Positions 47,901 through 58,260 of a stretch of DNA of 64,000 bases are shown piece after piece. The notes beneath the pieces were generated by a model that was not told the origin of the DNA, made no database searches, and saw nothing but the letters and a program-made list of their open reading frames with translations. The stretch's first letter is position 1; every line of letters starts with the position of its first letter. The DNA is from Isoetes taiwanensis. Lineage: Eukaryota > Streptophyta > Lycopodiopsida > Isoetales > Isoetaceae. The stretch spans positions 3,355,167 through 3,419,166 of the forward strand of contig JAJEKV010000059.1 in assembly GCA_021234155.1 (NCBI GenBank). The letters run 5' to 3'. The position numbers and the translations under genes are program-made.

Positions 47901-48590
47901 GGTGTACAGAAAAGGTTGATAGTGTTTGATATCAATAATGTTTTGGCAAAACAAATACATAGGACTTTGGTATCAGATGATCAGCTAGTTGGAAATTATG
48001 ACATAATAGGCAAGAAAGTGTTGTTTTTAAGGCCCCACCTAGGCAATTCACGGAATTTGTATTTGAACACTTTGAAGTAGGAATATGGTCATCAATAGCT
48101 CCATGGAACCTATCAAGAGTAGTGGATAAAATCTTCACAATGGCCGCAGATAAGGGACTTAAGGTTCACCTTTGATGGAAACCCTTTGTTTGGAGCTGCC
48201 TTTCCGGATTGCAGCAAGTGAAGATAAACCTTTGTATCCGAAGCCAATTGAGTTTATATCTGAAGTATCCGGGCCAGGAATAACAGCAACACACTAATAG
48301 TAGACGACTCCGAGTACAAGATGCTCTTCAATCCCAACGAAAATTGCATATGCCCACCTTCATGGCAGGAAAGTGATGTTGAAGACACAGGTCTCTTGAC
48401 ATACGAAACCATGGCTAGAGGGTTTGTTGATAGCACGGCACCTGCAAAGCGGTATGTGAAGCGTAATCCTTTACTTAATCCATCCGATGTACTAACAACA
48501 ATTTGTTTGGAGGCAAGCGCTTCGAGAGGGCTCTCTGAGGGACGAGAGATGGCATGTCCAGGCTATGGACAAGCTGCAAGAAAGTAACAT
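47901..48590 (+). pseudogene. FCP1-like (NIF/HAD) domain with DINNVL motif
   Basis: It begins after an acceptor (CATATCAG) about 140 bp downstream of the protease end. RLIVFDINNVLA (47916-47951) is HAD motif I with Asn for the second Asp. Then come LFLRPHL and, one frame over, EFVFEHFEVGIWSSIAPWNL followed by SRVVDKIF (48048-48135), a textbook FCP1 core. IVDDSEYKMLFNPNENCICP (48297-48356) keeps the DD pair that is damaged in the 12.3-13.1-kb copy. The frame then runs to 48587 with VDSTAPAKRYVKRNPLL. Its close position behind the Ulp1 domain suggests one fused product or adjacent genes. Two frame changes are present. Confidence 0.78.
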
Positions 48591-48835
48591 ATTAAAAAGC
48601 AGCAGAATAGTATGTACTGGCTTCACATCGGCTGTGACCAGATTTTGAATGTAAATTAATGTTAATATAAAACATGAACAACAGACTTGTATATATTGGC
48701 ATCATATATGATATGACCAGGTTGTATATCTTGTGATATGTAATACAAGAGTTTTTGTCTCCATACATGTTCCACTTTCTGCTTTGTTTCATGAATCAAA
48801 AGAAAAGCTATTGATATCCATTATAACAGAACAAG

Positions 48836-49394
48836 TTCACAGACTAGTTTAACTTCTTCATGCAACAATTGATGAACATTATGTACTTTGATATACATTG
48901 TGCTTGGAAGCGAGAGAAGATATTGTGTGATACTGAAATTTAAGTATCAAAATGCACTTTAGATTAAAAATAAGTAAATAAGAAAAACTTGCAAGCAATC
49001 GACTAGTTTTCTCAACATAACACAGACTAGTTTAACTTCTTCATGCAACAATTGATAAACATTTTGTACTTTTTGATATACATTGTGCTTGGAAACAGAA
49101 GATATTGTGTGATCTTTGAAATTTAAGTATCAAAATGCACATCAGATTAAAAAATAATTAAATAATAATAAACTTGCATCAATCGACTAGTTTTCTCAAC
49201 ATAACACAGACTAGTTTAACTTCTTCATGCAACAATTGATAAACATTTTGTACTTTACGATATACATTTTTGCTTGGTCACGAAGAAGATATTACGTGAT
49301 CTTCAAATTGAAGTATCAAAATGCACTTCGTGATTAAAAATAAGTAAATAACAAAAAACTTACTGAAAGAATCGACTAGTTTTCTCAACATAAC
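48836..49394 (+). repeat. About 185-bp tandem triplication
   Basis: Three consecutive copies start near 48836, 49020 and 49203. Each contains CAGACTAGTTTAACTTCTTC (first two bases differ in some copies), GCAACAATTGAT, AAATTTAAGTATCAAAATGC (or close) and ATCGACTAGTTTTCTCAACA. It lies between the plus-strand cargo and the minus-strand gene, thus in the intergenic 3' region. Confidence 0.9.
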
Positions 49395-49523
49395 AGAAGA
49401 TGATGGCAAATATGAAAGTTCCTTTGTACAGAACTTAGTCATGTGCACTCAACAATCTCAGGTAGGCTTGATATAAGCATGTCATGCACCTCTCGTGTGA
49501 TCATATATCCGTGACGTGCCCCT

Positions 49524-52500
49524 TCAACTTATGCTTGACCTGCTTTGATCGTGAACTTTGCTCCAATTACTGATTAAATTTGGTACCAATACTATTTTGT
49601 CATCCAGCAACTTGTACTTGTGCTTTGTGCCTTGTAGCAGTTGATAGTAATGACCAGCTATAACCCTGTCACCAGCCAGCATTCTATTTCCATAGTCGTC
49701 AATCACATCTTCCTGAAGAATATGCATCTCCTTCTTCGCATAGGAGGGCCGAAGTATGGAACATTTTCATGATTCCACAGGGCAGCAAAAGATGCAAATA
49801 TGTCTCCAATTTGGAGTACATCGGATAGTTCTTGCTCATCAATTTTGCATAAAACCAACTAGCTCTTCTTGTTCGTCGACTGGGCGAACTAGGCTCCGAT
49901 TTTGCGGCTTCCATGCACCACAATGCTCGAGATTCTCACATTTCTCCCATCTGAAATTCAAGCAACCATTGCAAAACATGCGGGGATCTATACATGACAA
50001 GTGTTGGGTCAGCTGGATTAATAGCAGATACACAATGTATAGCTAGAGTACCAGGCAATGTCTCACAATCTGAACGAGGGTCCCTGTTAATGTCTTCTGC
50101 CATCACCTCCCATATGACTCTGTCCATTTTGCACTTCTTTTGTCTCGGCAAAGTGCAAGCGAGTTGGCACCCAAAATCGAACACCATTCTCTTTCCTTTG
50201 CTCGTCACGCTAGGAACCTTTTCTCCAAAGCGACCGCCCATCATGTTCTCCTTTTCCATGGCACGAGCCAAAATAATTCCACTTGCATCCTAATTTTATA
50301 CCATTTATAATATTGGGCCACATTCAAATAAAAGGCTCGAGAACACTTAAACCGAAAGCAAAGACACCCATCAGACCACATGACATGGTATTTGATGTGG
50401 CCAAAACCTTTTGCATCATCCAAATATGGTGCTTCTTGAGTGCAGCTGAACAAAGAAAGCATCATGCTTCATAACATCGGAAACATACAAATGAACATTT
50501 TTTTTTTCAGCTCGCCATTGACTTTCATCATGGTTATATGCACCGGAATAGTTATCGGTCATTGTTCCAATGCTTTCGGACTGAACTTCCCCGAATGGTC
50601 GCAAAGTGTAGTTTCTCGCAAAGTCCATTCTTGACAAAAGCAGAATCATCCCTCAAATTTTTGCGATTTCCTGAATTGTTTGCTCGCCAACTTCTTTGAA
50701 AAGTTGTGAATAGTGAACTTTGTAAGGTGCTGAAACATCTTGTCAAGCAATGTACCTGGAGTCCCGCTTTCAGTAACAAGCTTCAACCTCCTTGAAGTGC
50801 CAGCTTTGGAAGGTTCGTTCACGTACTTGTAAACTTGCCATTCAATGTTCTCATTCTGCGACTCTTTCTCCTTAGGGCCAGATTTGAATATTTTTCGATT
50901 GCCACCGATTACGGCACTCTCCCTTCACACAGTCCAAACTATGCCACTCTTCGCCTTCCTTATCACAGACCGTAGCTCTCCACATAGCACCAACATTTTG
51001 AAATGTTTTAGAAGGAGCTTGGCAGACGCCATTGTTCTCATCTGCTGCACAAACACCACAAGAACATGTACAGTTGGCATGAAATTTGCTCCTCAGGACG
51101 CTAAAAGCTTTCCTGTATAGATCAGCTTGTTCATGCTTCACGCAGCAGCATGTGTTCCTCTCTTTCAACCTTCTCACACACGTAGGCTTAAGCAGCTCGA
51201 ACTTTCTGATGCTAATCTTCGCCGGGATGTTCATCTTTGAACATCTCATACAATTCACTCTGCAAGGAAAAAAAATGGCATGTATAAGTAAGATATAAAT
51301 TAGAACTACTTACGAATTCAAAGATGTTGCAGACATTGCATTAGTTCTATGGCACTCAGATCATGATTTGATATACATTCAACTACTATACCACACCATC
51401 ATACATACCCTGTACATGATATGTACAAATGTATAAATAATGTACGGGTAAAAGCATGTTAGGGTGTACCACTTTTGGAACCTGCAAAAGTACATACACT
51501 AGGTACTTTAGAACTGGGTACTTTCTCATTTTTATTTTCATTAAAACTAGTACAAATATCTAAAATAAAAGTCAAGGACGCATTAATATTCAAAGTTAAG
51601 ATAAAGATAATGCTACCGGAGACCAAAATATATATAAAAGTTCTAGAATGTACCTTTTATTGAGATATTACACAGGTACCCAGTACCCAGTCCTGGGTAC
51701 CTTTTTAGGTACTTTTTTGGTCACTAAATAATACTTTTTAAGGGACACCCTAACATGCTTTTACCCGTACTCCAAAGAGTTCCAGATGTACATAAAAAAA
51801 ACTCAATATGTAACCAGGTCACAGACAGTATCACTGTATTACAGATGTATGTATTTCATACTTTTCTTATGGAAGGAAGTACATTTAAATACTTTTATGT
51901 ATCACCCTATCTTTAAAGACTATCTTGAGATCAGAAAGGCTTAAAATGTACTATAATGTACTTGGGAACTACAAAAAGCAAGACTATAATAACACAGCCT
52001 GACTTTCAACACATTTTCTGCCTTATGCCACATTGGATGTAACTGGAAGTACATCCAAGTACTTTTCCTGTTAAACATAGCTCATTCAGTACCTCCAAGT
52101 GTAAAAATATAATTATTGTAGTTGGATGTACTACAATGTATATCAGATACATCCCTTACATGGAATGCAAATAGGATTACTAAACTTATCCAGGATGCAC
52201 ATAAGCTAGCTTCTATCAAGCTTGCAAGAAAGAGGATTAAAAGACTTAAAACTGACCTGGGGCATGTCCAAAAACTGGATTGGAAGTGTCCTTTTCTTCC
52301 TGACATCCCTGTACTTTGGAGAAGTTTTTGTGTGGGTTAACCAAAACTCATTTACCAACTGTTTGGTTGATTCCGGAAGCATGTCTGCCCTGGGTTGCCT
52401 TCCTGCCAGTGCCCACATATTAGCTTTTGATAATGACATCCTTTCTTCTAATTGCAGCTTTTGTGAGGTTTCTTGCTTGCACTTGAAGAATTCGGAGGCT

Positions 52501-52862
52501 ACTCCTTTTTGCCCTGAGTTTTCCATTCTCACCAACAATCATTGATAATGAGGGAATGCTTAGTCGCTAATTTATCATTGCTATTTGCTCTTTTCACTTC
52601 CCGGCAGACCTTCACGGATATTTTTAGCATAGTATCCTTCAGAATTGCTTATATTTGGATTTCCAATGGCAGGTTCAAAAAGAAGTGCAGCCTTTCATCC
52701 CCAGCAGTTTTCATCGCTAAAGCTCTCCTTTGCACGGGGCGTAAATCTTGAACGATCATATATAAATTTACAAATTTCATCAATCTTACGCTTCATTTTC
52801 TTTGTCACATTCCCGATATTGCAATCTTCTTGCGCCATTTTCGTTCCTTCGTTGTTCATCAT
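49524..52862 (-). pseudogene. Multi-exon transposase-like gene of the 9.4-kb element
   Basis: On minus, a likely start near 52862 (MMNNEGTKMAQEDCN) is followed by 52538-52206 (VNEFWLTHTKTSPKYRDVRKK, then FLDMPQVSFKSF), 51258-50872 (PAKISIRKFELLKPTCVRR, ERNTCCCVKHEQADLYRKAF, CSCGVC), 50649-50416 (RMDFARNYTLRPFGEVQSES and SDVMKHDAFFVQ), 50430-50250 (YHVMWSDGCLCFRFKC), and 50271-49936 (LARAMEKENMMGGRFGEKVP, close to an HGK-DG pattern). I know this motif order (SP-RDV-KKR, TCCC-H, MDFA-NY-EVQS, SDG-FK, HGK-DG) from an uncharacterised transposon protein family in plants and animals; the Asp of MDF and SDG could be catalytic. Exon joins are not resolved and a MITE interrupts the region at 51446. 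Terminal repeats on the element make a transposase role likely. Confidence 0.6.
51446..51766. mobile_element. 321-bp MITE related to the element that contains it
   Basis: Its ends are perfect 22-bp inverted repeats starting GGGTAAAAGCATGTTAGGG, with GTAC on both sides (51442-51445, 51767-51770). The terminal sequence matches the host element's GGGTAAAAGAAAGCTAGGG at 15 of 19 positions and continues with TGT in both. The 4-bp duplication size is also the same. The interior is AT-rich with a GTACCCAGTACCCAGT stretch near 51677 and has no gene. It is probably mobilised by a transposase of the same family. Confidence 0.9.
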
Positions 52863-53150
52863 GGTTTTGCGTGGTTTAGGGTTAGGCTGGAGGAATTCGC
52901 AAGAAGGAGGGAAATCCTCGAGTCTGGGCGAAGTTTTAGCCGAAAGTGGGAAATTCTCCTAACGTTCGGCGTTTCTTGGAGTGGTTTCTGGCCGGCGGAA
53001 TTGAAATCGCTTCATGATTGCGTTTTAATTGGCGTGGCAAGTAGTTCCGAAAAAAAAGATTTCATAATATAGCTATTATGTACATACTGAAAAAACGGTT
53101 ATGTATTTGAAATGTGATACATCTCTTACTCTACATTTGGCCAAATGTAA

Positions 53151-53173
53151 GACACCCTAGCTTTCTTTTACCC
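53151..53173 (-). repeat. Right terminal inverted repeat (23 bp)
   Basis: GACACCCTAGCTTTCTTTTA plus CCC, the exact reverse complement of 43763-43785. Confidence 0.95.
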
Positions 53174-53177
53174 GATA
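53174..53177. repeat. Target-site duplication GATA (right), 9.4-kb DNA transposon
   Basis: Matches 43759-43762; beyond it the copia reading frame continues. Confidence 0.95.
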
Positions 53178-53963
53178 ATAGACATTCCCATCAGCTTCAT
53201 TATTAATAAAACCCAAGGAGAGAAGAAACCGGTCTATGCGTTCAAACCATGCCCGTGGTGATTGGCGCAGTCCATATAAAGCCTTCAAAAGTCTGCACAC
53301 CAGATGCTCTTGTCCTTCTCTCACATAACCTTCAGGTTGGGATACATAAACTTCTTCCTCTAAGGTACCGTTGAGAAAAGCAGTCTTCACATCCATCTGG
53401 TGGACTTCCAAATCAAATTGAACGGCCAAGGCTAGTAAGGTTCGAATGGAGGATATCTTCACTACTGGTGAGAAGGTTTCTGTAAAATCTACTCCAGCGA
53501 TTTGAGAAAACCCCCTGGCCACAAACCTTGCTTTATATCTTTCAACTTCACCATTTGCATCACGCTTCAGCTTAAAAAGCCACTTCGTACTAACAACTTG
53601 CCTTCCAGCAGGTAAAGGGACCAGCTGCCAAGTGGAATTCTTCATTAAAGACTCGTATTCCACATCCATTGCTTGCTGCCATGCTGCTGCATCAGGTCTG
53701 GACAGGGCCTCTTGAACACTTCGAGGTTCATCAAACGAAGCTCCATCGACAATAAGAAGACCGCGGGCTCGTTTATGTGATGACATAGGACTCTCTTGAG
53801 CTTCTATGGCCTTCTTAGAGAGATAACTAGTGCGTCCAGATCTTGTCATACCTCGATTGGGTCTGTTATGAATGTGTACCCCCTGCCTGCGCCTAGTGAC
53901 ACTGTTATAGGGTCGGTGAGGTAACTCCACAGCAGTATTATGGTTATCTTCCTCATTTGTCAC
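53174..53963 (-). pseudogene. Copia reverse transcriptase N-terminus
   Basis: The frame reads from VTNEEDN through an integrase tail linker to QAMDVEYESLMKNSTWQLVP, STKWLFKLKRDANGEVERYK, ARFVARGFSQ, FSPVVKISSIRTLLALAV, VHQMDVKTAFLNGTLEEEVY and CRLLKALYGLRQSPRAWF. VHQMDVKTAFLNG carries the first catalytic Asp. It stops at the DNA transposon and continues at 43762 with the YVDD segment. Confidence 0.96.
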
Positions 53964-54463
53964 TGGATACTAGTAATAGGCTGTAATATGGGTGAAGTGT
54001 TGGGACCTGCAACATTGGAACCCTTATGAGTGGACCCAGCAGGGCCAAACCAGTCATCAATGGTGTCAAAATCGACCACATGAGACATTGGTTGATCACA
54101 TGCATTAGCCATGCTAGTTACTCCCCCATAATAGACACCCTCATTGAAGATAACGTCTCGGCTGATAATTAGTTGTCTTCCTTCTATACTATACAGCCGA
54201 TAAGCTTTTACTTCAGCAGAATATCCCACAAGAATACATCTTGTGCTCCTTGCATCCAGCTTCCTTCTTTTTTCTTCAGGGACTTGTGCATAACAAATAC
54301 AACCAAAAGTGCATATATGACTGATATTTGGCTTCCGCCCATGCCAAGCTTCATATGGAGTGACTGCAGCAATGGCCGAAGTGGGTAATCTATTGCATAA
54401 ATAGGCTGCAGTCACAACCGCTTCTCCCCAAAACATCTTAGGCATGCCAGCCATAATAAGCAT
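53960..54463 (-). pseudogene. Copia integrase C-terminal part
   Basis: Reads MPKMFWGEAVVTAAYLCNRL, TPYEAWHGRKPNISH, FGCICYAQVPEEKRRKLDAR and TRCILVGYSAEVKAYRLY, the usual end of a copia integrase. It is separated from the upstream frame by one in-frame TGA (a CGA-to-TGA change would explain it) and from the downstream frame by a frame change near 53962. Confidence 0.95.
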
Positions 54464-54466
54464 ACT

Positions 54467-56335
54467 TCATGCACTTTTCATAAGTGTGCGGTTCATGCGC
54501 TCCGCAACACCATTTTGTTGTGGTGTATAGGGCGCAGTGAACTGTTGTAAAATTCTAGCTTCAGCACAAAAGTCCACAAAGGCATTGGATCGGAACTCAC
54601 CACCATTATCACTTCTCAAAATGCTGATGTGGTGACCCAATTGATTTTCAGCCATGGCCTTATACTCTTTGAAGCATGAGAGGGTCTGGGATTTATGGGC
54701 CAGCAGCCAGATACAAACATATCGGGAAAAATCATCAATAAAGGTAAGAATATAATATTTATGCCCCAAGGATCTGGTTTGCATGGGTCCACAAAGGTCG
54801 GAATGTACAATTTCGAGCAATCTTTCAGCCCGAGTACTCATCCCGAGTGGAAATGGGTGTCTTCGATGCTTGCCTAGAACACAAGGTTCACAGAAGTCCA
54901 GCTTGCTGTTCTTCATAAAATCAATGCCATCAGCCACCTTGTCCTTCTGTAATCTATGAAGAACTTGCCCATGAGGATGACCTAATCGATTATGCCATAA
55001 TTGCATTTTTGGATCTTTGGCTCTCATAATTAGGGCTCGTTCAGGTAGATTAATATTAGCATCCAGCTTATACAACCCATCAATCCTCGTTCCAGTGGCA
55101 GCATGTGAACCATTCTCCTTATCAATAATGAAGCATTTATCTGAGGAAAAGGTGATTTGATAACCTGCATCTGCTATTTTTCCTACAGAAAATAAGGTTT
55201 GAGTGATGCCAGGAACATAAAATACTTCTTGTATGATCTTCCTCCCAGTTTGCAGCTGTATTTCAATAGAACCTCTCCCGCATATTTCATAGGCAGTACT
55301 ATCTCCAACATAGACATGCCGTTGTGTGGGAAGGAGCTCAAGAGTATGAAAGATTTCTTTGACTGGTGTCATATGCATGGTGGCCCCAGAATCCAGCCAA
55401 ATTATATCTCTTTCTCCCTCAAAAAGTAAATGTCTTACCATAAAAAATCTGCCTTCTCTTTTCTGAAATGTACTTCCAGAACTTCGTTTCTCCTTGTCAT
55501 CACTGATTGGCTTAGTATTGCAATCTCTAGCAATGTGACCAGCCCTCCCACATCTAAAGCAAATACGCTGCCTTCCACTATCAAGTTTCGTCGCTTCTCT
55601 TGATGTACCACCATCTTTCTTCCCCTGATTTCCCTGGTTAAACTTCACATGTTTTGCAACGACTTCCTTTCCTTTATTTTTAGGCCATTGGCCCTTCTTC
55701 TTTGAGGCAAAGAATGCAGCATCTTTAGAGGAGCCCCTTTCTAATTTTATTTTCCTCTCTTCTTCTATTAATGCTGCTACCATTTTCTCAAAGGATTGTG
55801 ATGGCAAATTTGACAGGGTAGTGGCAATGTTTCTAAATGTTTGTGCCACGCCGTTTAACAGAACAGCCTGTAAATCTTCTGCTGAGACTGCTGAGTTAAC
55901 GCGGGCTAATTGCACACTAATGCAGCGCATTCTACTGACAAATTCTGGCACACTTTCATCTGGTTCCATTTTTAAGCCAAAAAATTGTTGTTTGAGTGAG
56001 AGTTCGCATGTTTTGCCTTCTCCTTCAAAGGCTTTTTGGAGAGCTTCCCAATTGCTTCTTGCATCTCCTTTAATATTTAACAAATGGACGTATTCTTCTC
56101 CCAAAGCAAGTCCAATTGTTGTAACAGCCTTGCGATCTTTCATTTCCCATTCAACTATTTTAGCTTCGTCTTTTGGCTTTACTCCAGTCCCTTCTACTAC
56201 TCCCCATGACCCCTCTCTCATTAGAAGCAGTTGTAATTTAATGGACCAGGTGTGAAAATTATTGCCAGTGAACTTCTCTAAGAATTTGTCAAGGAATTTA
56301 TCCATCCCAGGATTGGTATTGCCACCAAGAGCCAT
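54467..56335 (-). CDS. Copia gag, protease and integrase core
   Basis: A 622-residue open frame from the Met at 56335. Gag has the NNFHTWSIKLQLLLMREGSW retrotransposon-capsid start and a zinc knuckle CFRCGRAGHIARDC (near 55519-55560). Protease has IWLDSGATMHMTP (near 55380). The integrase zinc module is LWHNRLGHPHG and CEPCVLGKHRRHPF; the core has DLCGPMQTRSLGHKYYILTF, IDDFSRYVCIWLL, SDNGGEF and PQQNGVAERMNRTLM, so all DDE residues are present. The frame itself is intact up to its TGA. Confidence 0.96.
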   Translation of the reverse strand: MALGGNTNPGMDKFLDKFLEKFTGNNFHTWSIKLQLLLMREGSWGVVEGTGVKPKDEAKIVEWEMKDRKAVTTIGLALGEEYVHLLNIKGDARSNWEALQKAFEGEGKTCELSLKQQFFGLKMEPDESVPEFVSRMRCISVQLARVNSAVSAEDLQAVLLNGVAQTFRNIATTLSNLPSQSFEKMVAALIEEERKIKLERGSSKDAAFFASKKKGQWPKNKGKEVVAKHVKFNQGNQGKKDGGTSREATKLDSGRQRICFRCGRAGHIARDCNTKPISDDKEKRSSGSTFQKREGRFFMVRHLLFEGERDIIWLDSGATMHMTPVKEIFHTLELLPTQRHVYVGDSTAYEICGRGSIEIQLQTGRKIIQEVFYVPGITQTLFSVGKIADAGYQITFSSDKCFIIDKENGSHAATGTRIDGLYKLDANINLPERALIMRAKDPKMQLWHNRLGHPHGQVLHRLQKDKVADGIDFMKNSKLDFCEPCVLGKHRRHPFPLGMSTRAERLLEIVHSDLCGPMQTRSLGHKYYILTFIDDFSRYVCIWLLAHKSQTLSCFKEYKAMAENQLGHHISILRSDNGGEFRSNAFVDFCAEARILQQFTAPYTPQQNGVAERMNRTLMKSA

Positions 56336-56631
56336 CGATTACTTCTCTCAAATAATATTAACTTCTCTCACAAGCAAGCAAGCAGCGAAAACTAAACAGA
56401 AATTATTCCAAGAAACAATGGGAAAATTTCTTACAGGTAGATTCGCCTTTGATTAATTCTCCTTCTCTGAAATAAGATTCGTTGGGTTCGAATTCGGCGT
56501 TGCATCAGCCTCTGATTAACTCTGGAAATTGCCCGCCTTATTCTTACTTCCCTGTTTTGCATGCATCGATTCATCCTCTTTGCCATCGAATGGATGAATG
56601 GGTCTTCGCTTCCTCCAGGATCAGAAACGAT

Positions 56632-56643
56632 GCTCTGATACCA
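56632..56643 (-). other. tRNA-Met primer binding site of the copia element
   Basis: Minus strand TGGTATCAGAGC, adjoining the 5' LTR end with no spacer. It matches initiator tRNA-Met, as in the gypsy element. Confidence 0.95.
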
Positions 56644-56846
56644 TGAAAATAAACAAGCATACAGACGTTTTCATATAAAGATGGCAGCACTTCTATTATT
56701 GAACAAAAACGAATACAATGATATATGTATCAGATGCACGACTCTTCTTCTAAAAGACATGACGCTTGGCCAAACGTAACCCTAATCTGCTTAACATTCT
56801 AATCTATAATGGCAGCCTGATGAATGGCTGCGATTCATTCTTCACA
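56644..56846 (-). repeat. 5' LTR of the copia element
   Basis: 203 bp, TG...CA ends on the minus strand (TGTGAAGAATG to TTATTTTCA). By eye identical to the 3' LTR apart from the latter's 43-bp duplication. Confidence 0.97.
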
Positions 56847-56851
56847 AAACC

Positions 56852-58235
56852 GTGGTCCGTGAAGCTGACTCAATATTTAGAGGATCTACTGTAACAAAAT
56901 TCTTGCAAACAAATACAAATCTATGATAAAATTGCTTGAAAGGACTGGCTGCAGCAAAATTTGTGATGCAACATAGCAAAATCGATGCGGCAACAAAAGT
57001 CACAATATACCAGAGTAAAATTGGTGATGCAAAGTCGATGATGCAAAATTGGTGATGGAAAATCGACCAGGCAAAAATGGGAATTGTGACAAGTTTGGTT
57101 CCATGGTTGTGATTTAAGATGGGTCCTCATCACTTCACTCTATCATGTACAATACAAACGACTGAAGGAGAGAAAATGGTTTTAAGACGAGCACTTACCA
57201 CCTTCAACTACTAATGAAGTGTTGAGCATACTGAAGTGCATTATATAGCACAACGTAAGGAAATTCCATTTGACATAGTTTATGATTGTCACTCCTATAT
57301 ATCTACATAATTTTCAATGAAATTAAATGTTCAAGGCATGTTCAAGGCCATATTCTTTATTAAGAATTGACTTCTAAGTGCGTTGCTTTAAAACTTTGGC
57401 AAAATGTAACAATCTAGTGAAATAAGAGAAAGTTGGAATGCTAAGGATAAGAAATGAAGAGGTGGCCTACCTTCACCGCAACCATTTTTTGTTCCTTTGA
57501 GCTCCTTTTCTGTCAATGAAGGCAAAACAAGGAAAAGATGTTTCCTTGATGGGAAGAGCCTTGGTGGTGACCATGAACTCAGCAAGCAGCAAAGCCTCTT
57601 ATGTGGGAAAGAGGATCTATCTTTTAGGCAATAGTTAGTTAAAAAATACCAGTTTTACCACGAACAAAAAATGCTAGAAAAGAAATTGAAACTTAGATTG
57701 TAGCCACCCCGAACTAGAGAAGGAAAGAATTGCGACTGGTAGCACAAATGACATGGTGCAGGCATGATACTAGAACAAAGACAAAACTTCCACCACAACC
57801 AAAATATTGAAAAGCAATGGAAGAAAGGACGCATTATAAAAAATAATATAAAAAATATCATGACAAAGCACCAATAAGAGCATTTGATGCCATAGAATGG
57901 AGGGCAAAAATACGCATTTGGGAATACACGACGTTCCCAACATGCACGACTTCCTTATTTTTCTCAACTGTATCTTTCTTTAGATCAAGATCTTACGGCG
58001 CCTTTAGTTTCCTGTAACGGACCTAGAATTTTGAGGTATGTTGTGGAATTATATTATTAAGGGGATGCAAGGGAATAATAAATCAAATACCATGCATGCA
58101 GAGTATATCTCGTATATGTAGAGATTATACGGTTGTTTGATGTGCTCAACTCTGGCTGGAGTGACCTTCATACACTTTCCAAGAAACCATTTTTGACAAA
58201 TATCACAATCTATTAAAAAACTCATCACTAGTATA
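56852..58235. other. Unique flank, no gene identified
   Basis: AT-rich sequence with short frames only. Near 56955-57080 a word resembling GCAAAATTGGTGATGCAA or CGATGATGCAAAATTGGTGA repeats four or five times at irregular spacing. No protein or RNA gene is supportable. Confidence 0.4.
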
Positions 58236-58260
58236 TGCATGGGCGCAAATCCCCCAGTAA

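Larger units (their letters stand above)
43763..53173. mobile_element. 9.41-kb DNA transposon, 4-bp target duplication, with Ulp1, FCP1-like and transposase-like genes
   Basis: It starts GGGTAAAAGAAAGCTAGGG and continues TGTC; the right end is the exact 23-bp reverse complement (53151-53173). It sits in the copia reverse transcriptase, with GATA on both sides. Just inside each end is a palindrome: TACATTATGTATAATGTA (43801-43818) and TACATTTGGCCAAATGTA (53132-53149). Cargo on plus: a coiled-coil/RING-like/Ulp1-like gene, then an FCP1-like domain. On minus: a multi-exon gene with transposase-like motifs. GGG ends with a 4-bp duplication do not match a plant superfamily I can name; Ginger, Chapaev and Sola1 make 4-bp duplications, but I see none of their hallmark proteins for certain. 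Confidence 0.93.
42467..56846 (-). mobile_element. Ty1/copia LTR retrotransposon, interrupted by a DNA transposon
   Basis: Read on minus: 5' LTR (56846-56644), tRNA-Met primer site, gag-protease-integrase-reverse transcriptase-RNase H, polypurine tract, 3' LTR (42712-42467). The duplication AAACC flanks it (42462-42466 and 56847-56851). Without the 9.41-kb insertion and its extra GATA it would be about 4.97 kb, normal for copia. The LTRs appear identical apart from one 43-bp tandem duplication, so insertion is probably recent. The coding frame has a TGA near 54466, a frame change near 53962, a TAA near 43670 and the DNA transposon in its reverse transcriptase, so it is inactive. Confidence 0.97.

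Noticed and set aside
56850-58240. A gene between the copia and LINE elements
   Set aside because: Only short frames with no recognisable motif or splice pattern; repetitive GCAAAATTGGTGATG words explain part of it.
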